A stretch of 64,000 nt of DNA, from positions 772,700 to 836,699 of the forward strand of contig NZ_KQ949024.1 of NCBI RefSeq assembly GCF_001514285.1. The letters run 5' to 3'. This stretch comes from Streptomyces sp. DSM 15324. GTDB lineage: Bacteria > Actinomycetota > Actinomycetes > Streptomycetales > Streptomycetaceae. The translations under genes and the position numbers were made by a program. Positions 16,820-25,700 of the stretch are shown in pieces (position 1 is the stretch's first letter; every line of letters begins with the position of its first letter). The notes below the pieces were generated by a model. It had not been told where the DNA came from. It ran no database searches and saw only the letters and a list, made by a program, of their open reading frames with translations.

Positions 16820-17782
16820 GTGACGGAGTTGACGGAGCGCGAGGGCGCGGTGGCGGGGGCCGAGACGGTTCCCGGGGAGCCGGAGAACGACGGCAAGGGC
16901 ACGGTCGTGAGCCTCGGGGACGGCTGGGACAGCGACGACGGGGCTGGAACCGGGTCCGGGGCCGGGCCGCGGCCGGAGGAGGAGGCCGGGCGGGGTGTCG
17001 TGGTCGCGTTCGGGCAGAGCATGAAGACGCTGCGGGTACGGGAGGGGCTGGAACGCGAGGAGTTCGGGCGCCGGATCGGGTACTCGGCGTCCACGGTCGC
17101 GTCGTTCGAGCAGGGGCGGCGGATTCCGTCACCCCGGACGATCGAGCGGGCGGACGAGGTGCTGGGGGCGGGCGGGTTGCTGTGCCTGTGGAAGGAGCAG
17201 GTGGAGCGGGCGCAGTATCCGGTGTTCTTCCAGGGGATGGCGGCCTTGGAGAAGGAAGCCATTGAGCTGCTCTCCTACAGCACACTCGTGTTCAACGGCC
17301 TGGTGCAGACCGAGGAGTACATGCGCGCGGTGTTGGGCATGCGGTGCCCAATCCTGGACGAGGAGACCATCGAGCAGCGGGTCGCAGCGCGACTGGCTCG
17401 CCAGGACATTTTCGACCGATGGCCCGCACCGCTCCTCAGCTTCGTGATCGGGGAGGCAGTACTGCGTCACCCGTATGGCGGAAAGCACGTACTGCGGGGG
17501 CAGTTGGAGCATCTGCTCTTGATCGGCCAGAAGCGGAACGTCGCAATCCAAGTCATGTCGCTCGACTGCCAGGTCAACGCGGGCGTAGACGGACCGTTCA
17601 CAATCGTCACGCGCAAGGACGGCAAGAGGTTCGTCTATGCCGAGGCGCAAGGAACCAGCGCCCTCCAGACCGACCCGGAACAGACAGCTCTCGCCGCCGC
17701 ACGCTATGGGATCATCCGATCACAGGCTCTCACTTCGCGAGAGTCACTGGAACTCATCGAAGGGGTGCTGGAATCGCTATGA
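16820..17782 (+). CDS. XRE-family regulator (DUF5753 type)
   Basis: A 320-residue regulator. Residues 1-60 form an acidic, Gly-rich tail that is unusual for the family. The helix-turn-helix spans about 65-120 (EEFGRRIGYSASTVASFEQG). The remaining 190 residues are the DUF5753-type sensor or partner domain (FNGLVQTEEYMRAVL ... VYAEAQGTS). Such proteins pair with a small DUF397 protein; in S. coelicolor the Scr1/Scr2 pair positively controls antibiotic production. The GTG at 16820 has AAGGAG seven bases ahead. If the acidic tail is not real, an internal start near residue 60 would be needed, but I see no site for one. Its stop overlaps the DUF397 start as ATGA. Confidence 0.9.
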   Translation: MTELTEREGAVAGAETVPGEPENDGKGTVVSLGDGWDSDDGAGTGSGAGPRPEEEAGRGVVVAFGQSMKTLRVREGLEREEFGRRIGYSASTVASFEQGRRIPSPRTIERADEVLGAGGLLCLWKEQVERAQYPVFFQGMAALEKEAIELLSYSTLVFNGLVQTEEYMRAVLGMRCPILDEETIEQRVAARLARQDIFDRWPAPLLSFVIGEAVLRHPYGGKHVLRGQLEHLLLIGQKRNVAIQVMSLDCQVNAGVDGPFTIVTRKDGKRFVYAEAQGTSALQTDPEQTALAAARYGIIRSQALTSRESLELIEGVLESL

Positions 17783-17994
17783 ACAGCGCTGAGTCCTTGA
17801 CCGCCACCTCCGGCCTCGCCTGGTTCAAGAGCAGCTACAGCGGAGCCGAAGGCGGCGAATGCGTAGAGGTCGCACCCGGTACGGCGGTCGTGCACGTCCG
17901 TGACTCCAAGGCCGTCGCCGGGCCCGTACTCACGGTCTCGCGTGACACCTGGGTGGGATTCGTCGGGCTGGCCGCGTCGGAGCGGCGCGTCTGA
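17779..17994 (+). CDS. DUF397 protein
   Basis: A 71-residue protein with the family hallmarks: an N-terminal W-F-K-S-S-Y-S-G, a central G-G-E-C-V-E-V-A, then V-R-D-S-K and a C-terminal W-V-G-F-V. DUF397 proteins are obligate neighbours, and likely binding partners, of XRE regulators such as the one it overlaps by four bases. A 12-bp terminator follows. Confidence 0.93.
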   Translation: MNSAESLTATSGLAWFKSSYSGAEGGECVEVAPGTAVVHVRDSKAVAGPVLTVSRDTWVGFVGLAASERRV

Positions 17995-18011
17995 CGCTCG
18001 TACACACGGCA

Positions 18012-18048
18012 AGAGCCCTGCCCCTTCCTGTCGGGCGGGCAGGGCTCT
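18012..18048. terminator. Bidirectional terminator
   Basis: A perfect 12-bp stem AGAGCCCTGCCC/GGGCAGGGCTCT (18012-18023 with 18037-18048), between the DUF397 gene and the converging 166-residue gene. Confidence 0.88.
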
Positions 18049-18088
18049 CGTCGCATCCGGACACCAGACCGGGGCTCACCCCGGTGCG

Positions 18089-18589
18089 CTAGCGGAGCGG
18101 GCAGGTGAGGGCTGGGTGATGGACGTTCGGGCAGCACACGACGTTGAGCGAGACGATGTTGCCCGAACGGTTGTAGTACGCCCAGCTCACGTCGACGCCG
18201 CCCGGTAGGACATCGAGCGCGTACGCGCGTCTGCCGTCCAGACCGGCGTCTGGCCGGCCCTCCTCCCCTTGCCCGGTCGGCGGGTTGTCGAGGAAGTGCT
18301 TCGTCAGCCAGTCCACGGCGGTTGCCGCGTCGGTCCATGTGCGCTCGGGGGAGGCCTGGTTGCGCTTCATGAGCCAGTGACCCGACATCATCGGCGGCAG
18401 CGAGGAGACGGGGAACTCGGCCGCGACCTCGCGGTAGCGGGCGAGTGCTTCCTTCGCCTTCTTGTCGTCGTCGGAGGCCGGCGCCGGCGGAGGGTTGGGA
18501 TGGGGCGGTCGCCGGTCGCCCTCGCGGTGGTAGCTCTCCGGAGACCCGATCCATGGCCCGAACCCGTGGAAGTGCCCTGACCAGCTCAT
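18089..18589 (-). CDS. Hypothetical protein
   Basis: A 166-residue soluble protein with no recognised domain. The first 45 residues are rich in Trp, Gly, His and Pro (MSWSGHFHGFGPWIG). The rest looks folded, with a short charged helix (KKAKEALARYREVAAEFP), a G-H-W-L-M-K motif and a Cys-rich end (VVCCPNVHHP...CPLR). Four Cys/His in the last 20 residues could bind a metal. It has its own hairpin upstream and lies between two DUF397-type genes, so it may belong to the regulator module. Function unknown. Confidence 0.7.
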   Translation of the reverse strand: MSWSGHFHGFGPWIGSPESYHREGDRRPPHPNPPPAPASDDDKKAKEALARYREVAAEFPVSSLPPMMSGHWLMKRNQASPERTWTDAATAVDWLTKHFLDNPPTGQGEEGRPDAGLDGRRAYALDVLPGGVDVSWAYYNRSGNIVSLNVVCCPNVHHPALTCPLR

Positions 18590-18610
18590 ATGCGCCTTTC
18601 GCCAAGGGGG

Positions 18611-18642
18611 CGGGCCGCTCTCGCGCGCGCGAGAGCGGCCCG
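18611..18642. terminator. Perfect 32-bp palindrome (terminator)
   Basis: Uninterrupted 16-bp arms (CGGGCCGCTCTCGCGC and its exact complement) with no spacer. It lies just downstream of the minus-strand DUF397-like gene and just upstream of the next minus-strand gene. It should terminate the former; in single-stranded form it would be extremely stable. Confidence 0.82.
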
Positions 18643-18665
18643 CCGGGATGAGAGGTGTAGCAGGG

Positions 18666-18896
18666 TCAGGCGGTCAGACCGCGCTCCGTCACCCACCCGA
18701 GGGCGAAGTCGTCCAGCTCGCCCGCGGTGAAGCGCAGCTCCCTGCCGGCGCCCTCCGGCTTGGAGTCGCGGACGATGAAGGAGTCGGCGGCGCCGGGGAT
18801 CGCGGCGAAGTCGACGCAGCCCTCGGTGCAGGGGCCGCCGCAGTAGTTCTTGGTCTCGACGCCGTCTGCCGGGAGCGTGTAGAGGTTGCTGTCCAT
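18666..18896 (-). CDS. DUF397-like small protein
   Basis: A 76-residue protein. The second half matches the DUF397 pattern (SFIVRDSK, then LRFTAGELDDFALGW). The first half is atypical, with a Cys cluster (YCGGPCTEGC) replacing the usual S-S-Y/C-V-E segment. It is an orphan: the XRE genes here have their own DUF397 partners and none is fused to this one. The ATG at 18896 has AGAGAGGA upstream. It might act as a third partner or decoy for the two XRE regulators, which is inference. Confidence 0.75.
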   Translation of the reverse strand: MDSNLYTLPADGVETKNYCGGPCTEGCVDFAAIPGAADSFIVRDSKPEGAGRELRFTAGELDDFALGWVTERGLTA

Positions 18897-18963
18897 CGGG
18901 TAGTCCTCTCTGGTGCAACTGCGTTGCGGAGACGCGTTCTCCGCTCCGTGGTGCGCTTGCTGA

Positions 18964-19005
18964 CCCACCCCCGGCCCGACCTTGGACGTGACAGGTCGGG
19001 GGTGG
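18964..19005. terminator. Probable terminator hairpin
   Basis: CCCACC and CCCGACCT (18964-18982, with a 5-base bulge) pair with AGGTCGGGGGTGGG (18992-19005). It lies downstream of the 63-residue gene and would end that two-gene transcript before the DUF397-like gene. Confidence 0.6.
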
Positions 19006-19053
19006 GCGCTGGACCCCGCCCATCCGTACGGGGGACGACGGACGGGCGGGGAG

Positions 19054-19245
19054 CTATGAGGCGCGACGTGCGTCCAACTGCTGGGTGTAGGCCCGGACGT
19101 ACCGGCGAGACCAGTCACAACACCCTTCGCAGGCGAAGCCCGGAGCCGTGACGCCGTTCACCGTCACAGGACCTATGAAGATCACGGACTGGTCCGGCTT
19201 CCGGCAGAGCCAGCAGAGGCCCACCAGCCACGTCTTGGCGGTCAT
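19054..19245 (-). CDS. Small zinc-finger-like protein (63 aa)
   Basis: A 63-residue protein with two cysteine pairs, C-W-L-C near the start and C-E-G-C-C about 27 residues later, a likely zinc ribbon. A basic helix follows (WSRRYVRAYTQQLDARR). The ATG overlaps the stop of the upstream 126-residue gene by four bases, so they are coupled. Function is not known; a small DNA- or protein-binding adaptor is plausible. Confidence 0.75.
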   Translation of the reverse strand: MTAKTWLVGLCWLCRKPDQSVIFIGPVTVNGVTAPGFACEGCCDWSRRYVRAYTQQLDARRAS

Positions 19246-19622
19246 GCCTCTTCGGCTCCGCTGGCTTTCTGGCAGACCGACAGCAACGTGCTGGCGAAGA
19301 TGGCCGAGTCGCGCATGTAGGCGTACGCGTCGTGGGCGGGAGTGCGGCTTGTTGGCCGGTTACTCGCAGCCACGTGGCGTTCCACCATGCGGAGGAGACG
19401 CAAAGTGTCTTGGCTCTCGTCCTCTCCGAGGCACTGCCCGACGAGAAGGTTCAGGTGTCCGATCAGCTCACCGGTTCTGCCGTCGATGTCCTTGCGTGTC
19501 GACGTGCTGAGCTTCATGCCCCAAGCCTGTTCGACGGTCTCGGAGATCGTCTCCACGTGGATGGGCAAACTGCTGGCCTCGGCCTCTGTGATTACGGGTT
19601 CCTCGGTCACACTCGCCACCAC
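19242..19622 (-). CDS. Hypothetical helical protein (126 aa)
   Basis: A 126-residue, mostly helical protein with no recognised domain. Visible features are GELIGHLNLLVGQC in the middle and RHVAASNRPTSRTPAHDAYAYM towards the end. This resembles small Streptomyces proteins that accompany XRE/DUF6879 loci. The start is one of two adjacent GTG codons at 19622, chosen for AAGGGAG six bases upstream; longer versions run into the divergent promoter region. It is the first gene of a two-gene unit with the zinc-ribbon protein. Confidence 0.72.
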   Translation of the reverse strand: MVASVTEEPVITEAEASSLPIHVETISETVEQAWGMKLSTSTRKDIDGRTGELIGHLNLLVGQCLGEDESQDTLRLLRMVERHVAASNRPTSRTPAHDAYAYMRDSAIFASTLLSVCQKASGAEEA

Positions 19623-19701
19623 GCTTCTCCCTTCGATGCCGCCTTTGCGGGTTGGGTCCGTGGACGAACGTAGAGCGGGTGGTTCCCAAGTCCCAAGAAG
19701 A

Positions 19702-19779
19702 TTGCGCGAGTTTGCAGCAAGTCGATTGACGGCCTCGAACAGGCTCGCCACCATCGAGATGTCGCGCAAACCGGCGCAA
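19702..19779. promoter_or_regulatory. Inverted pair of TTGCGCNNGTTTGC motifs
   Basis: TTGCGCGAGTTTGC at 19702-19715 and the reverse complement of TTGCGCCGGTTTGC at 19766-19779 (12 of 14 positions identical) face each other across 50 bases. They lie in the divergent promoter region between the 126-residue gene and the 135-residue gene. A regulator, perhaps the XRE protein encoded at 20713, could bind both and form a loop. This is inference from the arrangement. Confidence 0.45.
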
Positions 19780-19801
19780 GGCAGCGGACGGGAGAGCCAC
19801 C

Positions 19802-20209
19802 ATGAAGCTACGGTTCCTCGGTAAGAACTCCACCCCCGGAGACAGCCCCACCCTGTACGCAAGCGATCAGGAAACCTACGTCATCCAAGGCTGGAAGGTG
19901 TACGCGAACGAACTGCTCATGCAGCTCGACGTGCCGGCGGGACAGACCGTGATCGAGGTCCCGACCGAGTTGTTCGAGCACCTGACCAAGGACGGCCAGG
20001 AGTCCGGCGAGGTCAGGCAGTTCACGGCCCCGATCATGCTCGTCACCGAACAGGGAACATGTGTCCTTCAGGGACCGGAGATGCACGACGCCGAGGCCCT
20101 GAGCCAGATGCGGATGCCCGACTATGAGACCTGCATCGAGGTCCCCAAGTCCTCGATCACGGCCCTACTGGAGGAGAACAGTGGACCTGATCACCCCAGC
20201 GCAGCGTGA
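19802..20209 (+). CDS. Hypothetical protein with internal duplication
   Basis: A 135-residue protein made of two similar halves of about 50 residues. Each runs Y/V-x-Q-x-T-Y/C-V-I/L-Q-G, a short insert, then an I-E-V-P strand and a helix (TVIEVPTELFEHL and CIEVPKSSITALL). This gives a duplicated beta-rich module with no cysteine pairing or membrane segment. The ATG follows GGGAGAG. It overlaps the DUF6879 gene by 29 bases, making it the first gene of a four-gene operon with DUF6879, XRE and DUF397. Function unknown. Confidence 0.78.
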   Translation: MKLRFLGKNSTPGDSPTLYASDQETYVIQGWKVYANELLMQLDVPAGQTVIEVPTELFEHLTKDGQESGEVRQFTAPIMLVTEQGTCVLQGPEMHDAEALSQMRMPDYETCIEVPKSSITALLEENSGPDHPSAA

Positions 20210-20705
20210 CGAGCTGTTCAACCAGTTCGAACGGGACGCCTTCCACCTGGAGTTGAGGGACGACTACGGGTCGCCCATCGAGGACACCCCGTACGTCCGC
20301 TGGAAGCGGGGCGAGCCCGACGACTACGCCTGGCTCAACGACTGGACGACGCTGATGAAGCGCGTCACGGGAGAAGGCAGGACCGTACGCCGCGTCCGTG
20401 TCGTCACCGAGCCGCACAGCCAGTACGTCACGTGGGAGCACTCGCTCACGCACCTCAACATCGAGATGGGCGAGGACATCCGATGGCTGCCGCGACACCG
20501 GTTGCCCGAAGGCGTCACCTTCCCCGTGCAGGGGAACGACTGGTGGCTCTACGACGACCGCCTCCTCGCCGTAGGCCACTTCGACCCCGAAGGGCGCGTG
20601 CTCGGGTCCGAGATCGTCGAAGACCCGGACATCGTGGCCGAGTGCGTCAGCCTGCGTGACCTGCTCTGGGCCGTCGCCATCCCTCACGTCGAGTACAAGC
20701 CCTGA
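20181..20705 (+). CDS. DUF6879 family protein
   Basis: A 174-residue protein with the usual opening (ITPAQRDELFNQFERDAFHLELRDDY) and the core patterns R-V-R-V-V-T-E-P-H-S-x-Y and W-L-P-R. DUF6879 proteins are small partners found beside XRE/DUF397 pairs in Streptomyces; no activity is assigned. The GTG at 20181 has GAGGAG at good spacing and starts inside the upstream gene. The XRE gene begins 8 bases after its stop. Confidence 0.9.
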   Translation: MDLITPAQRDELFNQFERDAFHLELRDDYGSPIEDTPYVRWKRGEPDDYAWLNDWTTLMKRVTGEGRTVRRVRVVTEPHSQYVTWEHSLTHLNIEMGEDIRWLPRHRLPEGVTFPVQGNDWWLYDDRLLAVGHFDPEGRVLGSEIVEDPDIVAECVSLRDLLWAVAIPHVEYKP

Positions 20706-20712
20706 CCCATCA

Positions 20713-21567
20713 GTGAGCACGCAAGCACAAGAGGCACGAGAGGCGCTGGGCGCCCGGCTGCGCGGATTCCGCAGGGATGCGGGATTCGCGAGCGGCCGGG
20801 CGCTCGCTCGCGCGCTCGGGTGGCAGGAGTCGAAGGTCTCGCGCCTCGAAAACGGCAAGCAGAACGCCAGCGAGGAAGACATCAGGACCTGGTGCGCCGC
20901 GACTGGGCACGACGGAGAGATCCCTGACCTGATCGCCACGGTGCGCCACATCGACGAGCTGTGGCTTGAGTGGCGCCGGCAGCTGGCAACCGGGGCAGAG
21001 AAGAGGCAGCAGGCGGCCATACCGGTCTACTCGAAGACCAAGGTCTTCCGGATCTGGCACCCCACGGTCGTGTGGGGGACTCTCCAGACAGCGGAGTACG
21101 CGGCGCAGACCCTCAACCAGGTCAGGGACTTCTACGAGATTCCCGACGACATCGAAGCCGCCACGGCCAAGCGGCTGGAGAGACAGCAGTACCTGTACAG
21201 GGGCGACAGGATCTTCAACGTGGTACTCGCCGAGCAGGCGCTCTACACCAACTTCGGGGGCGCGGAAGTGATGAAGGGGCAACTTGACCGCCTGCTCGCT
21301 GTGATGCGGCTGGCCCGGCTCAGCCTCGGCATCATCCCGAGGGCCGCGCCCATGCGCCTCTGGCCCGGCAACTCCTTTTCGATGTTCGACGACAAGCTCG
21401 TCCTCGTCGAAACGTACTCGGCGGAGTTCTCGGTGACACAGCCCCGAGAGATTGAGCAATACGCCAAGGCGTTCGCGCTCTTGCAGCAGTCGGCGGTCTA
21501 CGGGACCGCTGTTCGAGACCTCATCTTCGCCGCACTCCAGCACTATGACCGGATGCCAACCGATTAG
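20713..21567 (+). CDS. XRE-family regulator (DUF5753 type), second copy
   Basis: A 284-residue regulator. The HTH at about 10-65 reads ALARALGWQESKVSRLENG, and the remainder is the DUF5753-type domain (TKVFRIWHPTVVWGTLQTAEY ... AEFSVTQPREIEQYAKAF). It differs clearly from the XRE at 16820 in length and in lacking an acidic tail, so the two are not a recent duplication. The GTG at 20713 has no ribosome site and sits 8 bases after the DUF6879 stop, so re-initiation is likely. It is followed by its own DUF397 partner. Confidence 0.9.
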   Translation: MSTQAQEAREALGARLRGFRRDAGFASGRALARALGWQESKVSRLENGKQNASEEDIRTWCAATGHDGEIPDLIATVRHIDELWLEWRRQLATGAEKRQQAAIPVYSKTKVFRIWHPTVVWGTLQTAEYAAQTLNQVRDFYEIPDDIEAATAKRLERQQYLYRGDRIFNVVLAEQALYTNFGGAEVMKGQLDRLLAVMRLARLSLGIIPRAAPMRLWPGNSFSMFDDKLVLVETYSAEFSVTQPREIEQYAKAFALLQQSAVYGTAVRDLIFAALQHYDRMPTD

Positions 21568-21573
21568 GAGACG

Positions 21574-21765
21574 ATGACCATGATGCCCAACTGGCGAACC
21601 AGTTCTTACACAAAGTCCGACAGCTGCGTCGAGGTCGCCGACAACGACCCGAAGAAGGTCATGGTCCGCGACACGAAGGACCGTGACGGCGGATCCCTGG
21701 CATTCCCGCCGTCGTCCTGGTCCGCGTTCGTGGCGTTCGCGATGGAGGTCAGGCTGCCGGGGTGA
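21574..21765 (+). CDS. DUF397 protein, second copy
   Basis: A 63-residue protein with the family signature: W-R-T-S-S-Y-T-K, C-V-E-V-A, V-R-D-T-K, then WSAFVAFAM. It starts 7 bases after the XRE stop, with AGGAG just upstream. It closes the operon that begins at 19802 and is followed by a strong terminator. Confidence 0.93.
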   Translation: MTMMPNWRTSSYTKSDSCVEVADNDPKKVMVRDTKDRDGGSLAFPPSSWSAFVAFAMEVRLPG

Positions 21766-21881
21766 GGGCGACGAGGAGCGGGCCTGCGGAGTTGTTCCAG
21801 CCACGGTGTCCCGTGTGACGTGGGCGGGATACGTCGCACCGGCCACGTCTGAGCGGTGCGGCTGGCACTCGTACAGTCATG

Positions 21882-21917
21882 GGGCCCTGCCGACTCGAAC
21901 TCGGGTCGGCAGGGCCC
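21882..21917. terminator. Bidirectional terminator
   Basis: A 13-bp perfect stem GGGCCCTGCCGAC/GTCGGCAGGGCCC (21882-21894 with 21905-21917). It ends both the DUF397 operon and, on the other strand, the restriction operon. Confidence 0.9.
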
Positions 21918-21951
21918 TCGTTGTGGCTGCTGCACTGATCCCGCGCAGGGA

Positions 21952-22728
21952 CTACTGGGTGCCGAGCCAGCTTTCGAAGAGCATGAGGTGTTCGCCCATG
22001 GCGCCCAGCGAGGTGGGGCTGTGGTCGTACTGTTCGGAGAGCGCCACCTCGTAGACCTTGTACGCCGGTTCCGCCTCCTGGCCGGCAGCGTCCATCGCCG
22101 CGAGCGTCTTGAGCGCTTCCTCAATGTTGCCGTTCTCGGCGCTGGTCACAAGCCTGGGGCAGAGTTTCTCGGAGATGTACTCGCACAGCTTCATGAGCTG
22201 GCGCCCCGCGCGGGTCGCCCGGTCCTGGATGGCTTCCGATCGTGCCCGGTCGAGGGCGTCTTGGAGCTCGGCCTCGTCGTCCTCGTCGCACCAGATGCGC
22301 CGTGCGGACGCCTCTCGTTCCTCGAGTTCCTGCTGAGAGTCACGCCGTAGCTCCTCCCAGGTGAGGGTGGGGTGGGCCATGTCTTCCGGGGGCAGCTCCG
22401 GCAGAGACTCGATCGCCGCCGGGTCCGGGAGCGTCGCGCCTTCCCAGAGCGCTCGGAGCAGGAGGACCTGGCGGAGTACGGGCAGCAGGCGGTCGGCATC
22501 GGTGGCTCCGCGGATCTCGTAAACCGAGCGCTGCACCGCCGAGTAGTCGCAGTCCGCGATGTGCCCGTCCAGCTCCCAGCTGAGTTCGGAGATGGTGGAA
22601 GAGATGTGCCGGATCTCGTCGAGCAGGTCCTCGTAGGCCTCCCCCACGCCGTCAGCGATCCGGTGTGCCTCCTCCGCCTCGCGCACCTGCCGCTCCAGCT
22701 TGGCGACGAGATTCGTTAACTCACTCAT
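21952..22728 (-). CDS. Hypothetical coiled-coil protein at the end of the restriction operon
   Basis: A 258-residue acidic, nearly all-helical protein. Residues 1-65 look like a coiled coil (LVAKLERQVREAEEAHRI). The middle is rich in Glu and Leu, and a conserved-looking segment LGAMGEHLMLFESWLGTQ ends it. There are no catalytic motifs. The ATG lies 35 bases after the hsdR stop with GGGGG upstream and no terminator between, so it is probably the fifth gene of the type I operon. Canonical type I systems lack such a gene. It could be an accessory or anti-restriction factor, or an unrelated passenger. Confidence 0.75.
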   Translation of the reverse strand: MSELTNLVAKLERQVREAEEAHRIADGVGEAYEDLLDEIRHISSTISELSWELDGHIADCDYSAVQRSVYEIRGATDADRLLPVLRQVLLLRALWEGATLPDPAAIESLPELPPEDMAHPTLTWEELRRDSQQELEEREASARRIWCDEDDEAELQDALDRARSEAIQDRATRAGRQLMKLCEYISEKLCPRLVTSAENGNIEEALKTLAAMDAAGQEAEPAYKVYEVALSEQYDHSPTSLGAMGEHLMLFESWLGTQ

Positions 22729-22763
22729 GTAACCCCCATGGTCAAGTGGTCCATTGGGCCGCT

Positions 22764-25700
22764 TCAGTCGTTCGGTGTGCCGTTCACGGACCACTCGTTG
22801 GCGAAGTGTTCCATCTGGCGGAGGACCAGGTCGATGGCCTCCTTCTGCTGGTCCGGCGGGTAGTTGTTGCGGGCCAGGAGGCGCTTGATGGTGCTGCGCA
22901 GGCGGGCGCGGACGGTTTCGCGGGCGATCCAGTCGGGTTTGAGCTGGCGGCGGACCTCGGTGACGAGTTCGCGGGCGATGCTGGCCAGGACTTCGTCGCC
23001 CATGAGGGAGCGGGCGGTGCCGTGGTCGGCTACGGCGTCGTAGAAGGCGAGTTCGCGCCAGTTCAGGGGCGGGTCGAACTTCTCGCCGCGGCGGGCGTCG
23101 GCGGCAACCTCCTTGGCCATCTCGACCAGTTTGGCGATGAGTTCGGCGCTGGTGTACTGCTGGCGCATGTAGCGGACCATGAGGTCCTGGAGGCGTTTGG
23201 AGAACGTGGTCTGGCGGACGATGTTGTGCCGGGTGACCTCGCGCATCTTCCGCTCGACAAGCCGCCGCAGCGCCTCGGCCGCCAGGTGCGGGGTGTCGCT
23301 CTGCTGGAGCTGGGCGACGAGCGCGTCGGTGAGGTGGGTGAGGTCGGCGGTCTCCAGCCCGGCCTCGGCGAACAGGTCCGTCACTCCGCCCGTCTCGACC
23401 ACGGAGGACGTGAGCTGGGCGAGGTACAGCTCGACGTCACGCGCCACCGGCAGGCCGCGCGCCTCGCGGTTCATGGCGTCCAGCTTGGCCATGTAGGCGC
23501 GGACCTCGACGAAGAACTGGATGTGCCGCTTCCAGGCCGGCCGGTCCGCGAAGCGGTCACCAACCTCCTTCGAGCTGCCCGCCAGTGCCCAGAAACGCTC
23601 CAGACGGTAGGCGTGGTCGCGGAAGCGGCGGCCCAGGGTCTGGCGTGGGTCGTCGAGCTGGTCCGGGTTGTTGCCGGGTGAGAGGGGGTCGAGGAGGTAG
23701 TTCGCGGTGCGCAGGGCTGCGTCGACGAAGGCCTTGGGGCCAGGCTTGTCGAGCAGGGGTTCCCAGGCGAAGCCGCGCAGAATGCCGGACAGGATGTCGT
23801 ACTCGTTGCGCAGCTCGTCCAGTGCGCGCTCGACGTCCTGGCCGAGGGTGCGGTCGCGCTGGTCGGCCTCGGTGTATTCGGCGATAGCTTTCTGCAGGTT
23901 CTCCGTCAGGGGCGCGTAGCCGACGAGGAGGCCGTCCTCCTTGCCGCGGAAACGGCGGTTCACGCGGGCCAGGGCCTGCATCAGGTTGGCGCCCTTGAGC
24001 GGCCGGTCCAGGTACATGGTGTGGATCGGCGGGGCGTCGAAGCCGGTCAGGAGCATGTTGTTGACGATGAGCAGCTCCAGCTCGTCGTCGGGGTCCTTGG
24101 CGCGGTTGATAACGGCCTTGCGGCGGCTGTCGGGCAGTGCGTGGGCGAGGAGGGCGTCGGAATCCTTGCGGGAGTTCGACGAGAAGACGATCTTCATCGC
24201 GCCCTTGTCGAACTCGTCGCTGTGCCACTCGGGGCGCAGCTCGCGCAGTTCCTTGTACACGCTTACGCAGATCTCGCGGGTCGCGCACACCACCATCGCC
24301 TTGCCGGGTGCTCCGCCCTCCTCGGAGGCTCCGACGAACGGCTTCATCCGTTCCCGGCGGGCTTCCCAGTGGTCCACGAGGTCGGCGGCCAGGTCCCTTA
24401 TCCGGGCCGGGGCGCCGTACATCGCGTTCATGGTCGCCACGGCCTGCTCCACGCGGCGGCGTTCGGTGTCGTCGAGGCCGTCGGTGATGCGGTCGGCCTC
24501 CTCGTCGATGGTGGTCGGGTCGACGTCCCGGTCCAGGACGAGCTGGATGACGCGGCTCTCGTGGTAGACCTTCACGGTCGCGCCGTCGTCGGCGGCCCGC
24601 TTCAGGTCGTAGATGTCGATGTAGTCGCCGAACACCTCGCGGGTGTTGCGGTCGGCCTCCGAGATCGGCGTGCCGGTGAAGGCGAGCAGGGTGGCGTGCG
24701 GGAGGGCGTCGCGCAGGTGGCGGGCGAGGCCGTTGAGGTCGTCGTAGTGGCTGCGGTGCGCCTCGTCGACGATCACGACGATGTTCCGGCGGTCGGAGAG
24801 CATGGGGTGGTCGGTGCCCGACTCCCGTTCCTCCTTGGTCTTGCCGAACTTCTGGAGCGTCGTGAAGAGGATCCCTCCCGTCCTCTTCGCCGCGAGCTCC
24901 TCCCGGAGTTCGGCGCGGGTGAGGACCTGACGGGGTGACTCCGGGAGGATCTCGCTCTCCTGGAACGTCGCGTAGAGCTGGTCGTCGAGGTCCGTTCGGT
25001 CGGTGATGACCACGACCGTGGGGTTCAGGAGGGCCGGGTCCCGCATCACCAGGGTGGTGGTGAGGACCATCTCCTCCGACTTGCCGGAACCCTGCGTGTG
25101 CCAGACGACGCCGGCCTTGCCGTTGCTTGCCGATGCTCTGCGGACCTCCTCGGCGGCGCGGGTCACCGCGTGGTACTGGTGCGGCTTCGCGATGCGCTTC
25201 ATCCGCTTCGACGGGACGAAGTTGATGAAGGACTGGCCCAGTTCGAGGAAGCGGGACTGGGTGAACAGGCCGTGGAGTGCGAGGTTCTGCCCGGACTCCG
25301 AGAAGCCGTTCGCCGTCAGCGGGTCGACTCGGGCGCCGAACTCGTCCGTGTTCCACGGGGCGAAGTGCTCGTACGGGGTGAACGGGGTGCCGTACTTCGC
25401 GCTGATGCCGTCGGAGAGCAGGACGACGGCGTTGTAGCGGAACGCGGTGGGGAACTCCTGGACGTACCGCGCCACCTGGGCGTGGGCCGTCTGGAGGGTT
25501 GCGTCCTCGTCGCCGGCGCGCTTCAGCTCGATGACGGCGAGGGGGAGGCCGTTGACGTACAGGACGACGTCGAAACGGCGGTTCTTGTCGCCGTCGATCA
25601 CGGTGACCTGGTTCAGGGCGCGGTAGGTGTTCGCGTCCGGGTCGGTGAGGTCGAGGAGGCGGATGGTGGGGTTGTACTCGGCGCCGTGGGAGTCGGTGTA

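Noticed and set aside
22665..23681. Plus-strand ORFs opposite hsdR and other long genes (also 24021-24938, 29250-31208)
   Set aside because: These are open only because of third-position G/C bias. They have Val/Gly/Asp-rich shadow composition and no family signatures.
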